Part shown: positions 16,793-24,265 of the stretch, piece by piece
How the letters are laid out: every line of letters begins with the position of its first letter
Numbering within the stretch: the stretch's first letter is position 1
NCBI GenBank assembly: GCA_031279675.1
Contig: JAITIB010000038.1
Location: 1-37,165, forward strand
Length of the DNA: 37,165 nt
Direction of reading: 5' to 3'
Origin: Puniceicoccales bacterium
GTDB taxonomy: Bacteria; Verrucomicrobiota; Verrucomicrobiia; Opitutales; UBA953
The notes under the pieces: model-generated
Told to the model about the DNA's origin: nothing
What the model saw: the letters and a program-made list of their open reading frames with translations, nothing else
Databases searched by the model: none
Made by a program: the position numbers and the translations under genes

Positions 16793-19246
16793 ATGGGAGT
16801 CGTATCCAGAGTTTTTTCGGTGTGTTTGTTTCTTGTCGCGGTGGCGTTTGCCGTCGTGCCCTTGGGGGTTGCGGGGGCGGAGTCGGCGGAGGGGCGGCGG
16901 TTGTTGGAGGGGCAGTCGTTTGTTTTTGTCACGCGTCATCAATATGCGAGCGGGCATCATAATACGGAGACGTTTTTTCCGGCGGCGGAGAATGAGCACA
17001 ACAGCGGGCGTTTTAATCCCGGGGGCGCGTTGCGGGTGATTGATTTCAAGACGGGGCGGGTGCGCACCTTGCTGGAGGTGAAGCGCGGGGTTATCCGTGA
17101 TCCCGAGGTGCATTTTGATGCGAGGCGGATTGTGTTTTCGATGCGGAAGGATGCGGCGGACAGTTATCATGTTTACGAGATCAATGTGGATGGGACGGGA
17201 CTCCGGCAGCTTACGTTTGCGAAGGATGTGGATGACATTGATCCGTTTTATCTTGCGGACGACCACATTGCGTTTTCGTCCACGCGCGAGCCGAAGTATT
17301 GCGGGTGCAACAAGCACATCATGGCGAATCTTTACCGGATGGAGCCGGACGGGGCGAACATTCATCAGATTAGCAAGAACACGCTTTTTGACGGGCATGG
17401 TGTGTTGTTGCCGGACGGGCGCATTCTTTACGATCGCTGGGAGTATGTGGATCGCAATTTTGGTGATGCGCAGGGGCTTTGGACGTGCAATCCGGACGGG
17501 ACGAACCATGCGCTTTATTGGGGGAACAACACGCCTTCGCCCGGGGGCGTGATTGATGCGCGGCCTTTGCCCGGGCATTCGAGTCGTGTCGCGTGCATTC
17601 TTACCTCGACGCATGACCGTCCGTGGGGGGCGCTTGCGGTGATTGACCGGCAGCTTGGGTTGGAGGGGCCGAAGGCTGTTTTGGGGATTTGGCCGGAGAG
17701 TGCGCGGAAATATGTTTGGGAGAGTGATTACGCGCCGCCCGGCGGGGGCTATGGGATCGACAATATGATGCGGCATGTGCGTTTGAAGTATGAGGATCCT
17801 TATGCGTTGAGTGAGCGTCACATTGTTTGTGCGCGGCAGATTGGGGGGCGCTCCGAGAAGACGGGGCTTTTTCTTGTTGAGCTTGGCGGGGAGGAGACGC
17901 TTTTGCACGCGGACGAGACGCACGGGTGTTACGACCCGCAGCCGATTGCGCCCCGGGCGCGTCCGCCGGTGATTCCGGCGCGGCGCGATTATACGAGTGC
18001 GACGGGTGCGTTTTACGTGCTCGATGTGTATGAGGGGACGCACATGAAGGGGGTGCGGCGCGGGGATGTGACCCAGTTGCGCATAGTTGAGGTGCCGGAG
18101 AAGCGTTTTTGGTCGCGCGGGCGCTGGTCCGGGCAGGGGAGTGTTTATCCTGCGATTGGCTGGGATGATTTTCAGACGAAGCGCATACTCGGCACGGTGC
18201 CTGTCAATGCGGACGGTTCGGCGTATTTTGAGGTTCCCGCGGAGAAGTTCGTTTATTTCCAGCTTTTGGACAAGGACGGGCAGTTGGTCCAGTCCATGCG
18301 CAGCGGCACGTATGTGCAGCCCGGGGAGAATGCCGGATGCATCGGTTGCCATGACGACCGGTTGGCGACGGCGACAGCTGTGCAGCGCGAAGCCCTTGCG
18401 CGCATTCTCCGGCAGAAGCCCGCGGTGCCTGTTCCCTGGCAGGGACAGGTGAAGGCGTTTGGTTACCGCGAGCACGTCCAGCCTATCTTTGACCAGCACT
18501 GCGTGCGGTGCCATCAACCCGGCAAGAATGGCGCCCGCAAACTCAATCTCTCCGGAGCCGCCGGGCAGGTTTTCAATCCCTCCTACGCGGAGCTTTGGGG
18601 GAAAAAATACATCAAGCCCGTGGGCGCCGGCCCCGCCCGCATTCTCCAGGCGCGCGAATGGGGATCGAGCCGCAGCAAGCTCATGGACGTCATCAAGCGC
18701 AACCATGCCGGCGTGAAGCTTGACGCGCGCAGCCGCGATATTCTCAACACATGGATCGACCTCAACGCCCCCTACTATCCCAGCTACGCCACCTCCTATC
18801 CCGACAATCCCTACGGACGCAGCCCGCTCACCGGAGCGGAGACCGCGCAGCTCAAGAAGCTTACCGGGCACGACATCGCGCCCAATCCCCCCGACCGGAG
18901 CGGGCGCATGTATGTGGACGATCCCGGGCAGCCTGACGGGCGCGAGCGCGCCCTGATGCGTGCCGCGACGCTGCTAAACTTTGACGAGCCCGCGAAAAGT
19001 CCCGTCCTTGACGGACTTCGGGAAAAAGCCCCCGAGAAGCACGCCGCGGCGCTCAAGATCCTCCAGACTGGCAAAGAGCGCATCGCGCAAAACGGCACCA
19101 ACGACCTCGACGGCTTCAAACCCTGCCCCATGGATCTCTGGCGCGAGGACAAATACCAACGCTCCCGCCAGCGCGAAGCCGCCAACCGCCAGAGCATCGC
19201 CACCGGGAAAAAGCGTTACGACGAAGGATCCCCTTCGGAAAAATAA
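16793..19246 (+). CDS. HzsA-related protein with two cytochrome c haem sites
   Basis: A protein of 817 residues from the ATG at 16793 (MGVVSRVFSVCLFLV), with a signal peptide of ~27 residues. The earlier part of the track ORF (from 16403) lies in nuoH and was rejected. Residues ~60-400 look like a TolB/WD-type beta-propeller (RIVFSMRKD, YHVYEINVDGTGLRQLTF, IAFSSTREPKYCGCNKH). Residues ~415-510 match the type of domain found in the middle of the hydrazine synthase alpha subunit. Two CxxCH motifs follow: CIGCH at 516-520 and CVRCH at 570-574. The protein should be an exported or periplasmic c-type cytochrome. Related proteins are widespread in Planctomycetota and Verrucomicrobiota that are not anammox bacteria, so hydrazine synthesis is not implied. 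The codon ending switches from G/T to C at about 18450. Confidence 0.85.
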   Translation: MGVVSRVFSVCLFLVAVAFAVVPLGVAGAESAEGRRLLEGQSFVFVTRHQYASGHHNTETFFPAAENEHNSGRFNPGGALRVIDFKTGRVRTLLEVKRGVIRDPEVHFDARRIVFSMRKDAADSYHVYEINVDGTGLRQLTFAKDVDDIDPFYLADDHIAFSSTREPKYCGCNKHIMANLYRMEPDGANIHQISKNTLFDGHGVLLPDGRILYDRWEYVDRNFGDAQGLWTCNPDGTNHALYWGNNTPSPGGVIDARPLPGHSSRVACILTSTHDRPWGALAVIDRQLGLEGPKAVLGIWPESARKYVWESDYAPPGGGYGIDNMMRHVRLKYEDPYALSERHIVCARQIGGRSEKTGLFLVELGGEETLLHADETHGCYDPQPIAPRARPPVIPARRDYTSATGAFYVLDVYEGTHMKGVRRGDVTQLRIVEVPEKRFWSRGRWSGQGSVYPAIGWDDFQTKRILGTVPVNADGSAYFEVPAEKFVYFQLLDKDGQLVQSMRSGTYVQPGENAGCIGCHDDRLATATAVQREALARILRQKPAVPVPWQGQVKAFGYREHVQPIFDQHCVRCHQPGKNGARKLNLSGAAGQVFNPSYAELWGKKYIKPVGAGPARILQAREWGSSRSKLMDVIKRNHAGVKLDARSRDILNTWIDLNAPYYPSYATSYPDNPYGRSPLTGAETAQLKKLTGHDIAPNPPDRSGRMYVDDPGQPDGRERALMRAATLLNFDEPAKSPVLDGLREKAPEKHAAALKILQTGKERIAQNGTNDLDGFKPCPMDLWREDKYQRSRQREAANRQSIATGKKRYDEGSPSEK

Positions 19247-19253
19247 TCCCGCC

Positions 19254-19925
19254 ATGAACGCCACACCCTCCGGGCGCCGCGTCAAGCACCTGCGCTGGCC
19301 AATCCGGCTCGCGCTCCGCCCCCTCGCCCTCCTCGTGCGCCTCTGGCTGCGCACACTCCGCATCCACACCCGCCCCGCCGACCTCCGCGCATGGCACGAC
19401 GCCCCCCCCGGGCGCCTCGTCATACTCTGGCACAACCGCCTCCTCGTTGCCGCCGAGCTCCACCGCCGCCACAGCCCCCGCACCCCCATCAGCGGACTCA
19501 TCAGCGCCAGCAGGGACGGCGCCTGGCTCGCCACCTTTTTCCGGCTGCTCGACATCGGCGCCATCCGCGGCTCCAGCAGCTGGCGCGGCGCCCCCGCCAC
19601 ACGCGAGATCCTCCATCGCCTGCACGCCGGCGAAGACATCGGCATCACCCCCGACGGCCCCCGCGGCCCCTGTTACGACTGGAAACCCGGCTTTGTGCAA
19701 ATCGCCGCCGCCGCCCGCTGCCCCATCGTCCTCCTCGGCACCCATTACCACTGCGCCCGGCGGCTCGCCACCTGGGACCGCTTTTACATACCCGCGCCCT
19801 TTTCGCGCGTCGATCTCACCGTCGAAATCATCCCCGCAGACTCCCCCCTGCGCACCCTGCCCACCCCCGAACTCTCCGCGCACCTCCGCGAACGCCTCAA
19901 CGCGCTCACCGACGACAACGTCTGA
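19254..19925 (+). CDS. DUF374-type lysophospholipid acyltransferase family protein
   Basis: A protein of 223 residues from the ATG at 19254, 7 nt after the HzsA-related stop, so probably co-transcribed. The N-terminal ~40 residues are basic and hydrophobic (LALRPLALLVRLWLRTLRI) and could anchor it to the inner membrane. Motifs of the DUF374/LPLAT group: ILWHNRLLVAAEL, ISASRDGAWLATFFRLLDIGAIRGSSSWRG and ITPDGPRGPCYDWKPGFVQIA. The HN and DGPRGP boxes correspond to the acyltransferase H-x4-D-like and substrate-binding regions. Expected role: acyl transfer to a lipid (lipid A or phospholipid type); the exact acceptor is unknown. Codons end mostly in C, unlike nuoH. Confidence 0.88.
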   Translation: MNATPSGRRVKHLRWPIRLALRPLALLVRLWLRTLRIHTRPADLRAWHDAPPGRLVILWHNRLLVAAELHRRHSPRTPISGLISASRDGAWLATFFRLLDIGAIRGSSSWRGAPATREILHRLHAGEDIGITPDGPRGPCYDWKPGFVQIAAAARCPIVLLGTHYHCARRLATWDRFYIPAPFSRVDLTVEIIPADSPLRTLPTPELSAHLRERLNALTDDNV

Positions 19926-19929
19926 CCCC

Positions 19930-20697
19930 CTACACATTTGCCGCCGGCACCGCATTTTCGACCTCCTCCGGCTCCTCCCCCTGCGCCTTCCGCGCCCTGC
20001 GCGCCGCCGCCCGCTGCGCGATCAACGCATGGAAGTGTTTGATGACCCGGTTGAGCGCGCGCACGCCACTGTTCAACGACCCCGGCGCCACCAGCCCATT
20101 GCGCGTGTCCACACTCTGCATGAACTCCCGGTAAACCTCGTTCATCGCCCCCCGCGCCTTCCTGACACTGATCGTGGGCCGCGCCACCTTTTCCTCATTT
20201 CGCTGCATCGAGAGGCTCTTGTACCGCGCCTGCGCATCCCCCAGCATCCCCACCAGACCCGTCAAATCCAGCAACGCCACCTCCGGCGCAACATCCGCGC
20301 GGTGCAAATCACTGAGCAGATTATCGATCGTCCCCGTCCGCTGCGCCCGAGACACCCCCGTCAAACTCCCATAATGCGCGAGCAGATTGCGAAGACTCAC
20401 CGCCGCCGCGTGCCGCGCCGCGTCCGGATCGTGAAGACTGCACCGGATGCGCAGGATAAGATTCCTGTGCAACGCCGCCCGCATCCGGTCCGTCCCACGG
20501 ATATGCGCGGTCAACGCACTCTTGCGCACCACCTCAAGCGTGTGCAACAGCGTCTCAAAGCGAGATTTGAACACCGCCCACAACGGAGCAAAGTGCTCGC
20601 TCACCCCAAAGTTCTCCGCCGTCACAATGGTCTGGCTCATGAACGTATGGTATTCCTCGTTACGCAATGAAGGCAGATGGATCGTCTTTATTTGCAT
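19930..20697 (-). CDS. DUF6261-like protein
   Basis: A protein of 255 residues read leftwards from the ATG at 20697 (MQIKTIHLPSLRNEEYHTFM). The track start at 20748 adds 17 residues that overlap the repeat region and is not needed. The opening (LPSLRNEEYHTFM) followed by a mostly helical chain (LWAVFKSRFETLLHTLEVV) resembles DUF6261, a family of unknown function seen mainly in Bacteroidota. There is no signal peptide, membrane helix or known catalytic motif. The C-terminal ~45 residues are Arg/Ala-rich then acidic (AARRARKAQGEEPEEVENA). It converges with the acyltransferase gene, whose stop is 4 nt away. Its 5' side faces the nine-unit 41-bp palindrome array, whose nearest clear unit starts 83 bp upstream, so the array could be its control region. 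Family call is moderate. Confidence 0.7.
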   Translation of the reverse strand: MQIKTIHLPSLRNEEYHTFMSQTIVTAENFGVSEHFAPLWAVFKSRFETLLHTLEVVRKSALTAHIRGTDRMRAALHRNLILRIRCSLHDPDAARHAAAVSLRNLLAHYGSLTGVSRAQRTGTIDNLLSDLHRADVAPEVALLDLTGLVGMLGDAQARYKSLSMQRNEEKVARPTISVRKARGAMNEVYREFMQSVDTRNGLVAPGSLNSGVRALNRVIKHFHALIAQRAAARRARKAQGEEPEEVENAVPAANV

Positions 20698-20780
20698 CGT
20701 ATCTCGCAGCTTGACTTGAACATGCGATTGTTTTTTGGGGAAAACCACGCCGTGGACAAGCCCTTTTTGAACTCAAAACG

Positions 20781-21149
20781 ACCTGCTCCTGCCGAGCACA
20801 TTCCAAAAATATTTTTTTCGCACCTGCTCCCCGCGAGCAACTCGCTCCCAAAAATAATTCGCATCCGCTCTTCCAGAGCAAGTCTGACAAAAAAATTATT
20901 GCCATTTGCTCGCCACGAGCAAGTCACTCAAAAATATAAGCGGCACCTGCTCCAAAAGAGCAAGTCCCGCAAATTTTTTACACCAACTTGCTCTCAGCGA
21001 GCAACTCTCCAAAAAATTTTGGCCACACTTGCTCGCCACGAGCAAGTAGCTTCCAATTCAAAATGGAATTTGCTCGCGGCGAGCAAGTCCAAAGCATTTC
21101 CAAAAGCTCCTTGCTCTTCGCGAGCAAGCATGTAAAAAAAATCCCCGCG
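20781..21149. repeat. Nine-unit tandem array of 21-bp palindromes, exact 41-bp period
   Basis: Nine units start at 20781, 20822, 20863, 20904, 20945, 20986, 21027, 21068 and 21109, each exactly 41 bp after the last. Each unit is ACTTGCTC-N5-GAGCAAGT (consensus) followed by a 20-bp spacer with an A/T-rich centre. The core TGCTC-N5-GAGCA is nearly invariant: one unit has CGCTC. The 5-nt centre differs in most units (CTGCC, CCCGC, TTCCA, GCCAC, CAAAA, TCAGC, GCCAC, GCGGC, TTCGC). Spacers are all different. A possible decayed tenth unit at 20740-20780 is in register and keeps a palindrome with altered bases (CCA-CGCCG-TGG). The constant period without any insertion or deletion, despite divergent sequence, suggests that spacing is under selection. 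It could be a set of protein-binding operators on one DNA face or a chain of RNA hairpins. It is not a CRISPR array. Confidence 0.95.
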
Positions 21150-21190
21150 ACTTTCCCCCGCGAACGACAGTTCTGCAAACAAGGACGCGC

Positions 21191-21337
21191 CCAGTTATGG
21201 AGTGCGGGACTTCAGTCCCGCTTTGGAGCGGGGGATTCATCCCCCGCGTCCCCGGACAAGGACAACGCCCCGGATGGACAAACGGCGATGAATCGCCTTC
21301 GCGAAAGCGGCGATGAATCGCCGCACTCCATAACTGG
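21191..21337. mobile_element. REP/MITE-like palindromic element with 17-bp terminal inverted repeats
   Basis: The ends CCAGTTATGGAGTGCGG (21191-21207) and CCGCACTCCATAACTGG (21321-21337) are perfect inverted copies. Inside are four more palindromes: GCGGGACT-TC-AGTCCCGC (21204-21221), GCGGGGGAT-TC-ATCCCCCGC (21228-21247), GGCGAT-GA-ATCGCC (21284-21297) and GCGGCGAT-GA-ATCGCCGC (21307-21324). There is no ORF of its own and no clear target-site duplication. This is what a non-autonomous element or a REP-type sequence moved in trans (for example by a RAYT/IS200-like transposase) looks like. No transposase is in the window. Confidence 0.8.
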
Positions 21338-21453
21338 ATGCACTCAGTTTGTCGGAGGGGCAAGGGTGTTGTTTTGGCAAGTGCGGATGCGTTTGGAGTT
21401 TTCCGATTTTTTTATTTGCGCGGCGGGTGTCTTTTCCGGCTAATGCGCGGGCT

Positions 21454-22089
21454 ATGATCTTACAGCATGTTGCCAAAGTTTCCATTAATCTGGGTGACTT
21501 CCCTTGGGTTGCCGTTGTTGCCTTGGGCGTTGTCCTGGGGGCGGTCCTGTGGGTGGTGGGGATTTATAACAACCTGGTTGCGTTGCGCAATCGGTTCGGA
21601 AACGCCTTTGCGCAGATTGATGTGCAGCTTAAGCGGCGTTACGATTTGATCCCGAACTTGGTGGAGACGGCGAAGGGTTACCTGAAGCATGAGCGCGAGA
21701 CGCTGGAGAGTGTCATCAAGGCGCGCAATCTGGCGGCGGCGGCGGCTGGGGCGGCGGCGGCGAATCCGGCGGATGGGGCGGCGGTGCGCGGGTTGGCGGG
21801 TGCGGAGTCGGGGTTGGCCGGGGCGCTTTCGCGGATGATGCTGGTGGTGGAGCAGTATCCGGAGTTGAAGGCGAGCGCGAACATGCTGCAGTTGAGCGAG
21901 GAGCTGACTTCGACGGAGAATCGTGTGTCGTTTGCGCGGCAGGCGTTCAACGACGCGGTGATGGCTTACAATACGGCGCGGGAGAGTTTTCCGGCGGTGG
22001 TGTTCTCGGGCATGTTCGGGTTCCAGCCGGCGGAGTTGTTCCAGATCGTGGACGCGGCTGAGAAGGTGGCGCCGAAGGTGCGGTTTTAA
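21454..22089 (+). CDS. lemA: LemA family protein
   Basis: A protein of 211 residues from the ATG at 21454 (MILQHVAKVS); upstream residues of the track ORF read through the REP-like element. A single N-terminal membrane helix (~15-38, FPWVAVVALGVVLGAVLWVVGIY) precedes the helical LemA domain. Family signatures are clear: YNNLVALRNRFGNAFAQIDVQLKRRYDLIPNLVETAKGY, then SRMMLVVEQYPELKASANM and QLSEELTSTENRVSFARQAFNDAVMAYN, ending FGFQPAELFQI. LemA proteins are small membrane proteins of poorly known function. A run of Ala/Gly (AAAAAGAAAANPADGAA) sits between the second and third helices. No TPM-domain partner gene is next to it. It converges with mpl, and the two stop codons overlap. Confidence 0.93.
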   Translation: MILQHVAKVSINLGDFPWVAVVALGVVLGAVLWVVGIYNNLVALRNRFGNAFAQIDVQLKRRYDLIPNLVETAKGYLKHERETLESVIKARNLAAAAAGAAAANPADGAAVRGLAGAESGLAGALSRMMLVVEQYPELKASANMLQLSEELTSTENRVSFARQAFNDAVMAYNTARESFPAVVFSGMFGFQPAELFQIVDAAEKVAPKVRF

Positions 22090-23516
22090 GTCTGGGGGGC
22101 GGTGGCAAAGCGAGGGATGATGCCGCCGAAGGCGCCGTTGGTGAAGAAGACCACGAGTTGTGGCGTTTGCGTGGCGGCGGCGGTGGTGGTGGCTTTGCGC
22201 AGTGCGTCGAGGAGGGCTTCGTGGCTGTCGGCGGCGTGGGCGCGGCGTCCGCGGAGCCCGAGTTCGCGGGCCATGGCGTGGGTATCGAGGCGTTCGCCGG
22301 GGGGGAGTTTTTGGGCGGAGTGGACGGGGGCGAGCCAGATGCTGTCGGCGTGGGCGAGCGCGTCCACGAGGGCGCTTTGCATGAGGCTTCGCGTGGTGGT
22401 GTTGCTGCGCGGCTCGAACGCGGCGTGGATGTGGTGCCGGGGGTGGCGTTGGCGGAGCGATGCGAGGGTGAGGGCGAGGGCGGTGGGGTGGTGCGCGAAG
22501 TCTTCGAGCACGGTGAGGGCGGGTGTGTCGAGGAGTTGTTCCTGACGCCGGCGGACGCCTTGGAATGCGGCCAGCGCCGCCAGTGGCAGCGCGGCGGGCG
22601 TGGCGGGGTGGAGCAGAGTGGCGGCGGCGGTGGCGGCGATGGCGGCGTTGCGCGCGTTGAAGAGTCCGGGGGGCGCCCAGTGGATGCTGCCCCAGGGGGT
22701 GCCGCGCCAGGCGAGGGTGAAGCGGGCGCCGTCCGCGCCCTCGGCGAAGTGCGTGATCCGCGCGTCGTTGTCCGGGCCCGTGCCGACGCGGATGACGGGG
22801 CACCAGGTGACGTCGGCGAGGATGCGCGCCAGTGCCGCGTCGTCTCCGTTGGCGACGATGGCGCCGTTGCGGGGGACGACGCGCGTGGCGTGCGCAAAGG
22901 TGCGGAGCACGTCGTCGAGGTCGCGAAAAATGTCCGCGTGGTCAAACTCCGCGTTGTTGAGCGCAAGCACCGTGGGCAGGTATTGGATGAGTTTGCCGCG
23001 CTTGTCGAAGAAGGCGGAGTCGTATTCGTCGCCCTCGATGACGAAGGGGCCGCCGTCAACGCCCGCCGCCGCCCCCGAGGGCAGGTCGCGGGGGATGCCG
23101 CCGACGAGCCAGCCTGTGTCCGCGCCGGCGGCGCGCAGGAGCATGGCGGCAAGGCAGGTGGTGGTGGTCTTCCCGTGGGTGCCGCCGACGACGAGGTTGC
23201 GCCGCCGGTTCAAAAGCTGCGTGCGGAGCAGCTCGGGAAGCGACACGCAGGGCGTGCGCCGCGTTTCCAAGAGTTCCTCGATCTCGGGGTTGCCGCGCGA
23301 GGTGGCGTTGCCGATGACGACCAGGTCGGGGGCGAGCGCGGACAGGCGCGCCGCGTCCCAGCCCTCAAGCACGCGCACGCCCGCTGTGTGCAGGGCGGTG
23401 GACATGGGGGGGTAGGCGCCCGTGTCCGCGCCGCTGATCGTGTGCCCGAGCGAGCGCATGAGCAGGGCCGCGTTGCCCATGGCGGTGCCGCATATGCCGA
23501 GGAAGTAAATGTGCAT
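22086..23516 (-). CDS. mpl: UDP-N-acetylmuramate:L-Ala-gamma-D-Glu-meso-DAP ligase
   Basis: Murein-recycling ligase that joins recovered tripeptide to UDP-MurNAc in the cytosol. 476 residues from the ATG at 23516 ([10 protein letters not shown]); the longer track start has an implausible Arg/Ala-rich lead. Domains in order: N-terminal Rossmann domain ([13 protein letters not shown]), the central Mur ligase ATPase domain with GTHGKTTTT (112-120) and [13 protein letters not shown], and the C-terminal domain with DFAHHPTA. The Mpl-type [14 protein letters not shown] motif separates it from MurC. Its coding strand is C-rich. It shares no strand with its neighbours and is convergent with lemA (stop codons TAA/TAA overlapping). 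The start lies 106 nt from the divergent sufT start. Confidence 0.95.
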   Translation of the reverse strand: MHIYFLGICGTAMGNAALLMRSLGHTISGADTGAYPPMSTALHTAGVRVLEGWDAARLSALAPDLVVIGNATSRGNPEIEELLETRRTPCVSLPELLRTQLLNRRRNLVVGGTHGKTTTTCLAAMLLRAAGADTGWLVGGIPRDLPSGAAAGVDGGPFVIEGDEYDSAFFDKRGKLIQYLPTVLALNNAEFDHADIFRDLDDVLRTFAHATRVVPRNGAIVANGDDAALARILADVTWCPVIRVGTGPDNDARITHFAEGADGARFTLAWRGTPWGSIHWAPPGLFNARNAAIAATAAATLLHPATPAALPLAALAAFQGVRRRQEQLLDTPALTVLEDFAHHPTALALTLASLRQRHPRHHIHAAFEPRSNTTTRSLMQSALVDALAHADSIWLAPVHSAQKLPPGERLDTHAMARELGLRGRRAHAADSHEALLDALRKATTTAAATQTPQLVVFFTNGAFGGIIPRFATAPQT

Positions 23517-23622
23517 GGGCGTGGACAATGGCGCGGGCGCGCGGGCGGCTCCAAGCAGAATTTGCGCGCGCGCGCGACGTTTGGCTTGTCGCCGCGAGCT
23601 TCTTCGCGCTACCTGCCTGCCC

Positions 23623-24243
23623 ATGTCCAACGAGAACAAGACATCCGGCGGCGCGGCTCAGAACGGGCGCGTGCTCAGGCGCGAAGTGAGCGCCACCGTC
23701 ATCCCCTCGGGCGATCCGGTGCTCCTGCCCGCCGGGACGCGGGTTGATATCACGCACCGGCTGGGGGGGAACTTCACCGTGGTGGGCGATGCGGGCATGT
23801 TCCGCATCAATGGCGCGGATGCGGACGCGATGGACGAGCCCGCGCCGGCGGCCACGGGCGCGGTCGGGGGGAGCACCGACGCGGCGGGTTCGCGCGGCAC
23901 GGCGGAGCACCGGGGGCATTCGGGGGCGCCGGACGAGGCGGCGCTCTGGGCGCAGCTCAAGGCGGTGTTCGATCCCGAGATCCCCGTGAACATCGTGGAC
24001 TTGGGCCTGGTTTACTCCCTGCGGGTGGATGCGCTCGGGGGCGCGGACCGCCATGGGGTGCATGTGGCGATGACCTTGACAGCGCCGGGCTGCGGCATGG
24101 GCCCCGTGATCGCGGAGGATGCGCGCAACCGCCTGCTTGCCGTCCCGGGTGTGCACGAGGCATTTGTCGAGATTGTGTGGGAGCCGCCGTGGACCTCGGC
24201 GATGATTTCCGAGGAGGGGCGGATGGAGCTGGGCTTGTTGTGA
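23623..24243 (+). CDS. sufT: Putative Fe-S cluster assembly protein SufT
   Basis: A cytosolic protein of 206 residues from the ATG at 23623 (MSNENKTSG). The N-terminal third ([42 protein letters not shown]) is the SufT-specific region. After an Ala/Gly-rich linker comes a DUF59/MIP18 domain: [41 protein letters not shown] (Cys157 in CGMGP) and [19 protein letters not shown]. Proteins of this kind help mature Fe-S enzymes. No sufBCDS genes are near. It is divergent from mpl and is followed after 22 nt by the antiporter gene. Confidence 0.92.
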   Translation: MSNENKTSGGAAQNGRVLRREVSATVIPSGDPVLLPAGTRVDITHRLGGNFTVVGDAGMFRINGADADAMDEPAPAATGAVGGSTDAAGSRGTAEHRGHSGAPDEAALWAQLKAVFDPEIPVNIVDLGLVYSLRVDALGGADRHGVHVAMTLTAPGCGMGPVIAEDARNRLLAVPGVHEAFVEIVWEPPWTSAMISEEGRMELGLL

Positions 24244-24265
24244 GGGGCGTGGAGCGCGTTTGAAG

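Larger units (their letters stand above)
20698..21453. other. 756-bp divergent intergenic region
   Basis: This gap separates the divergent DUF6261-like and lemA genes. It contains the 41-bp palindrome array (20781-21149), a REP/MITE-like element (21191-21337) and ~115 bp of T/G-rich leader before lemA. The ORFs listed here (20677-21135 plus; 20660-20905, 20688-20927, 20978-21178, 20994-21182 minus) simply read through the repeats. Since 41 is not a multiple of three, no repeated peptide results. I see no RNA gene and no clear promoter. Confidence 0.8.

Noticed and set aside
16718-18871. 717-aa minus-strand ORF
   Set aside because: Antisense shadow of the HzsA-related gene; Arg/Pro/His-rich.
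16793-19246. True hydrazine synthase alpha subunit
   Set aside because: No other hydrazine synthase subunits or anammox genes are present, and this domain is widespread in non-anammox bacteria of the same superphylum.
20677-21135. 152-aa ORF through the palindrome array
   Set aside because: The 41-bp period is not a multiple of three, no repeated peptide forms, and palindromes rather than codons are conserved.
20781-21149. CRISPR array
   Set aside because: The repeated part is only a short palindrome with variable centre and arms, not near-identical repeats, the spacers share an A/T-rich composition, and no cas gene is near.
20781-21149. Row of Rho-independent terminators
   Set aside because: The hairpins are short and not followed directly by T-runs on either strand; the A/T part starts several bases later.
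22158-23747. 529-aa plus-strand ORF
   Set aside because: Antisense to mpl; Gly/Ala/Val/Arg-rich without domain.
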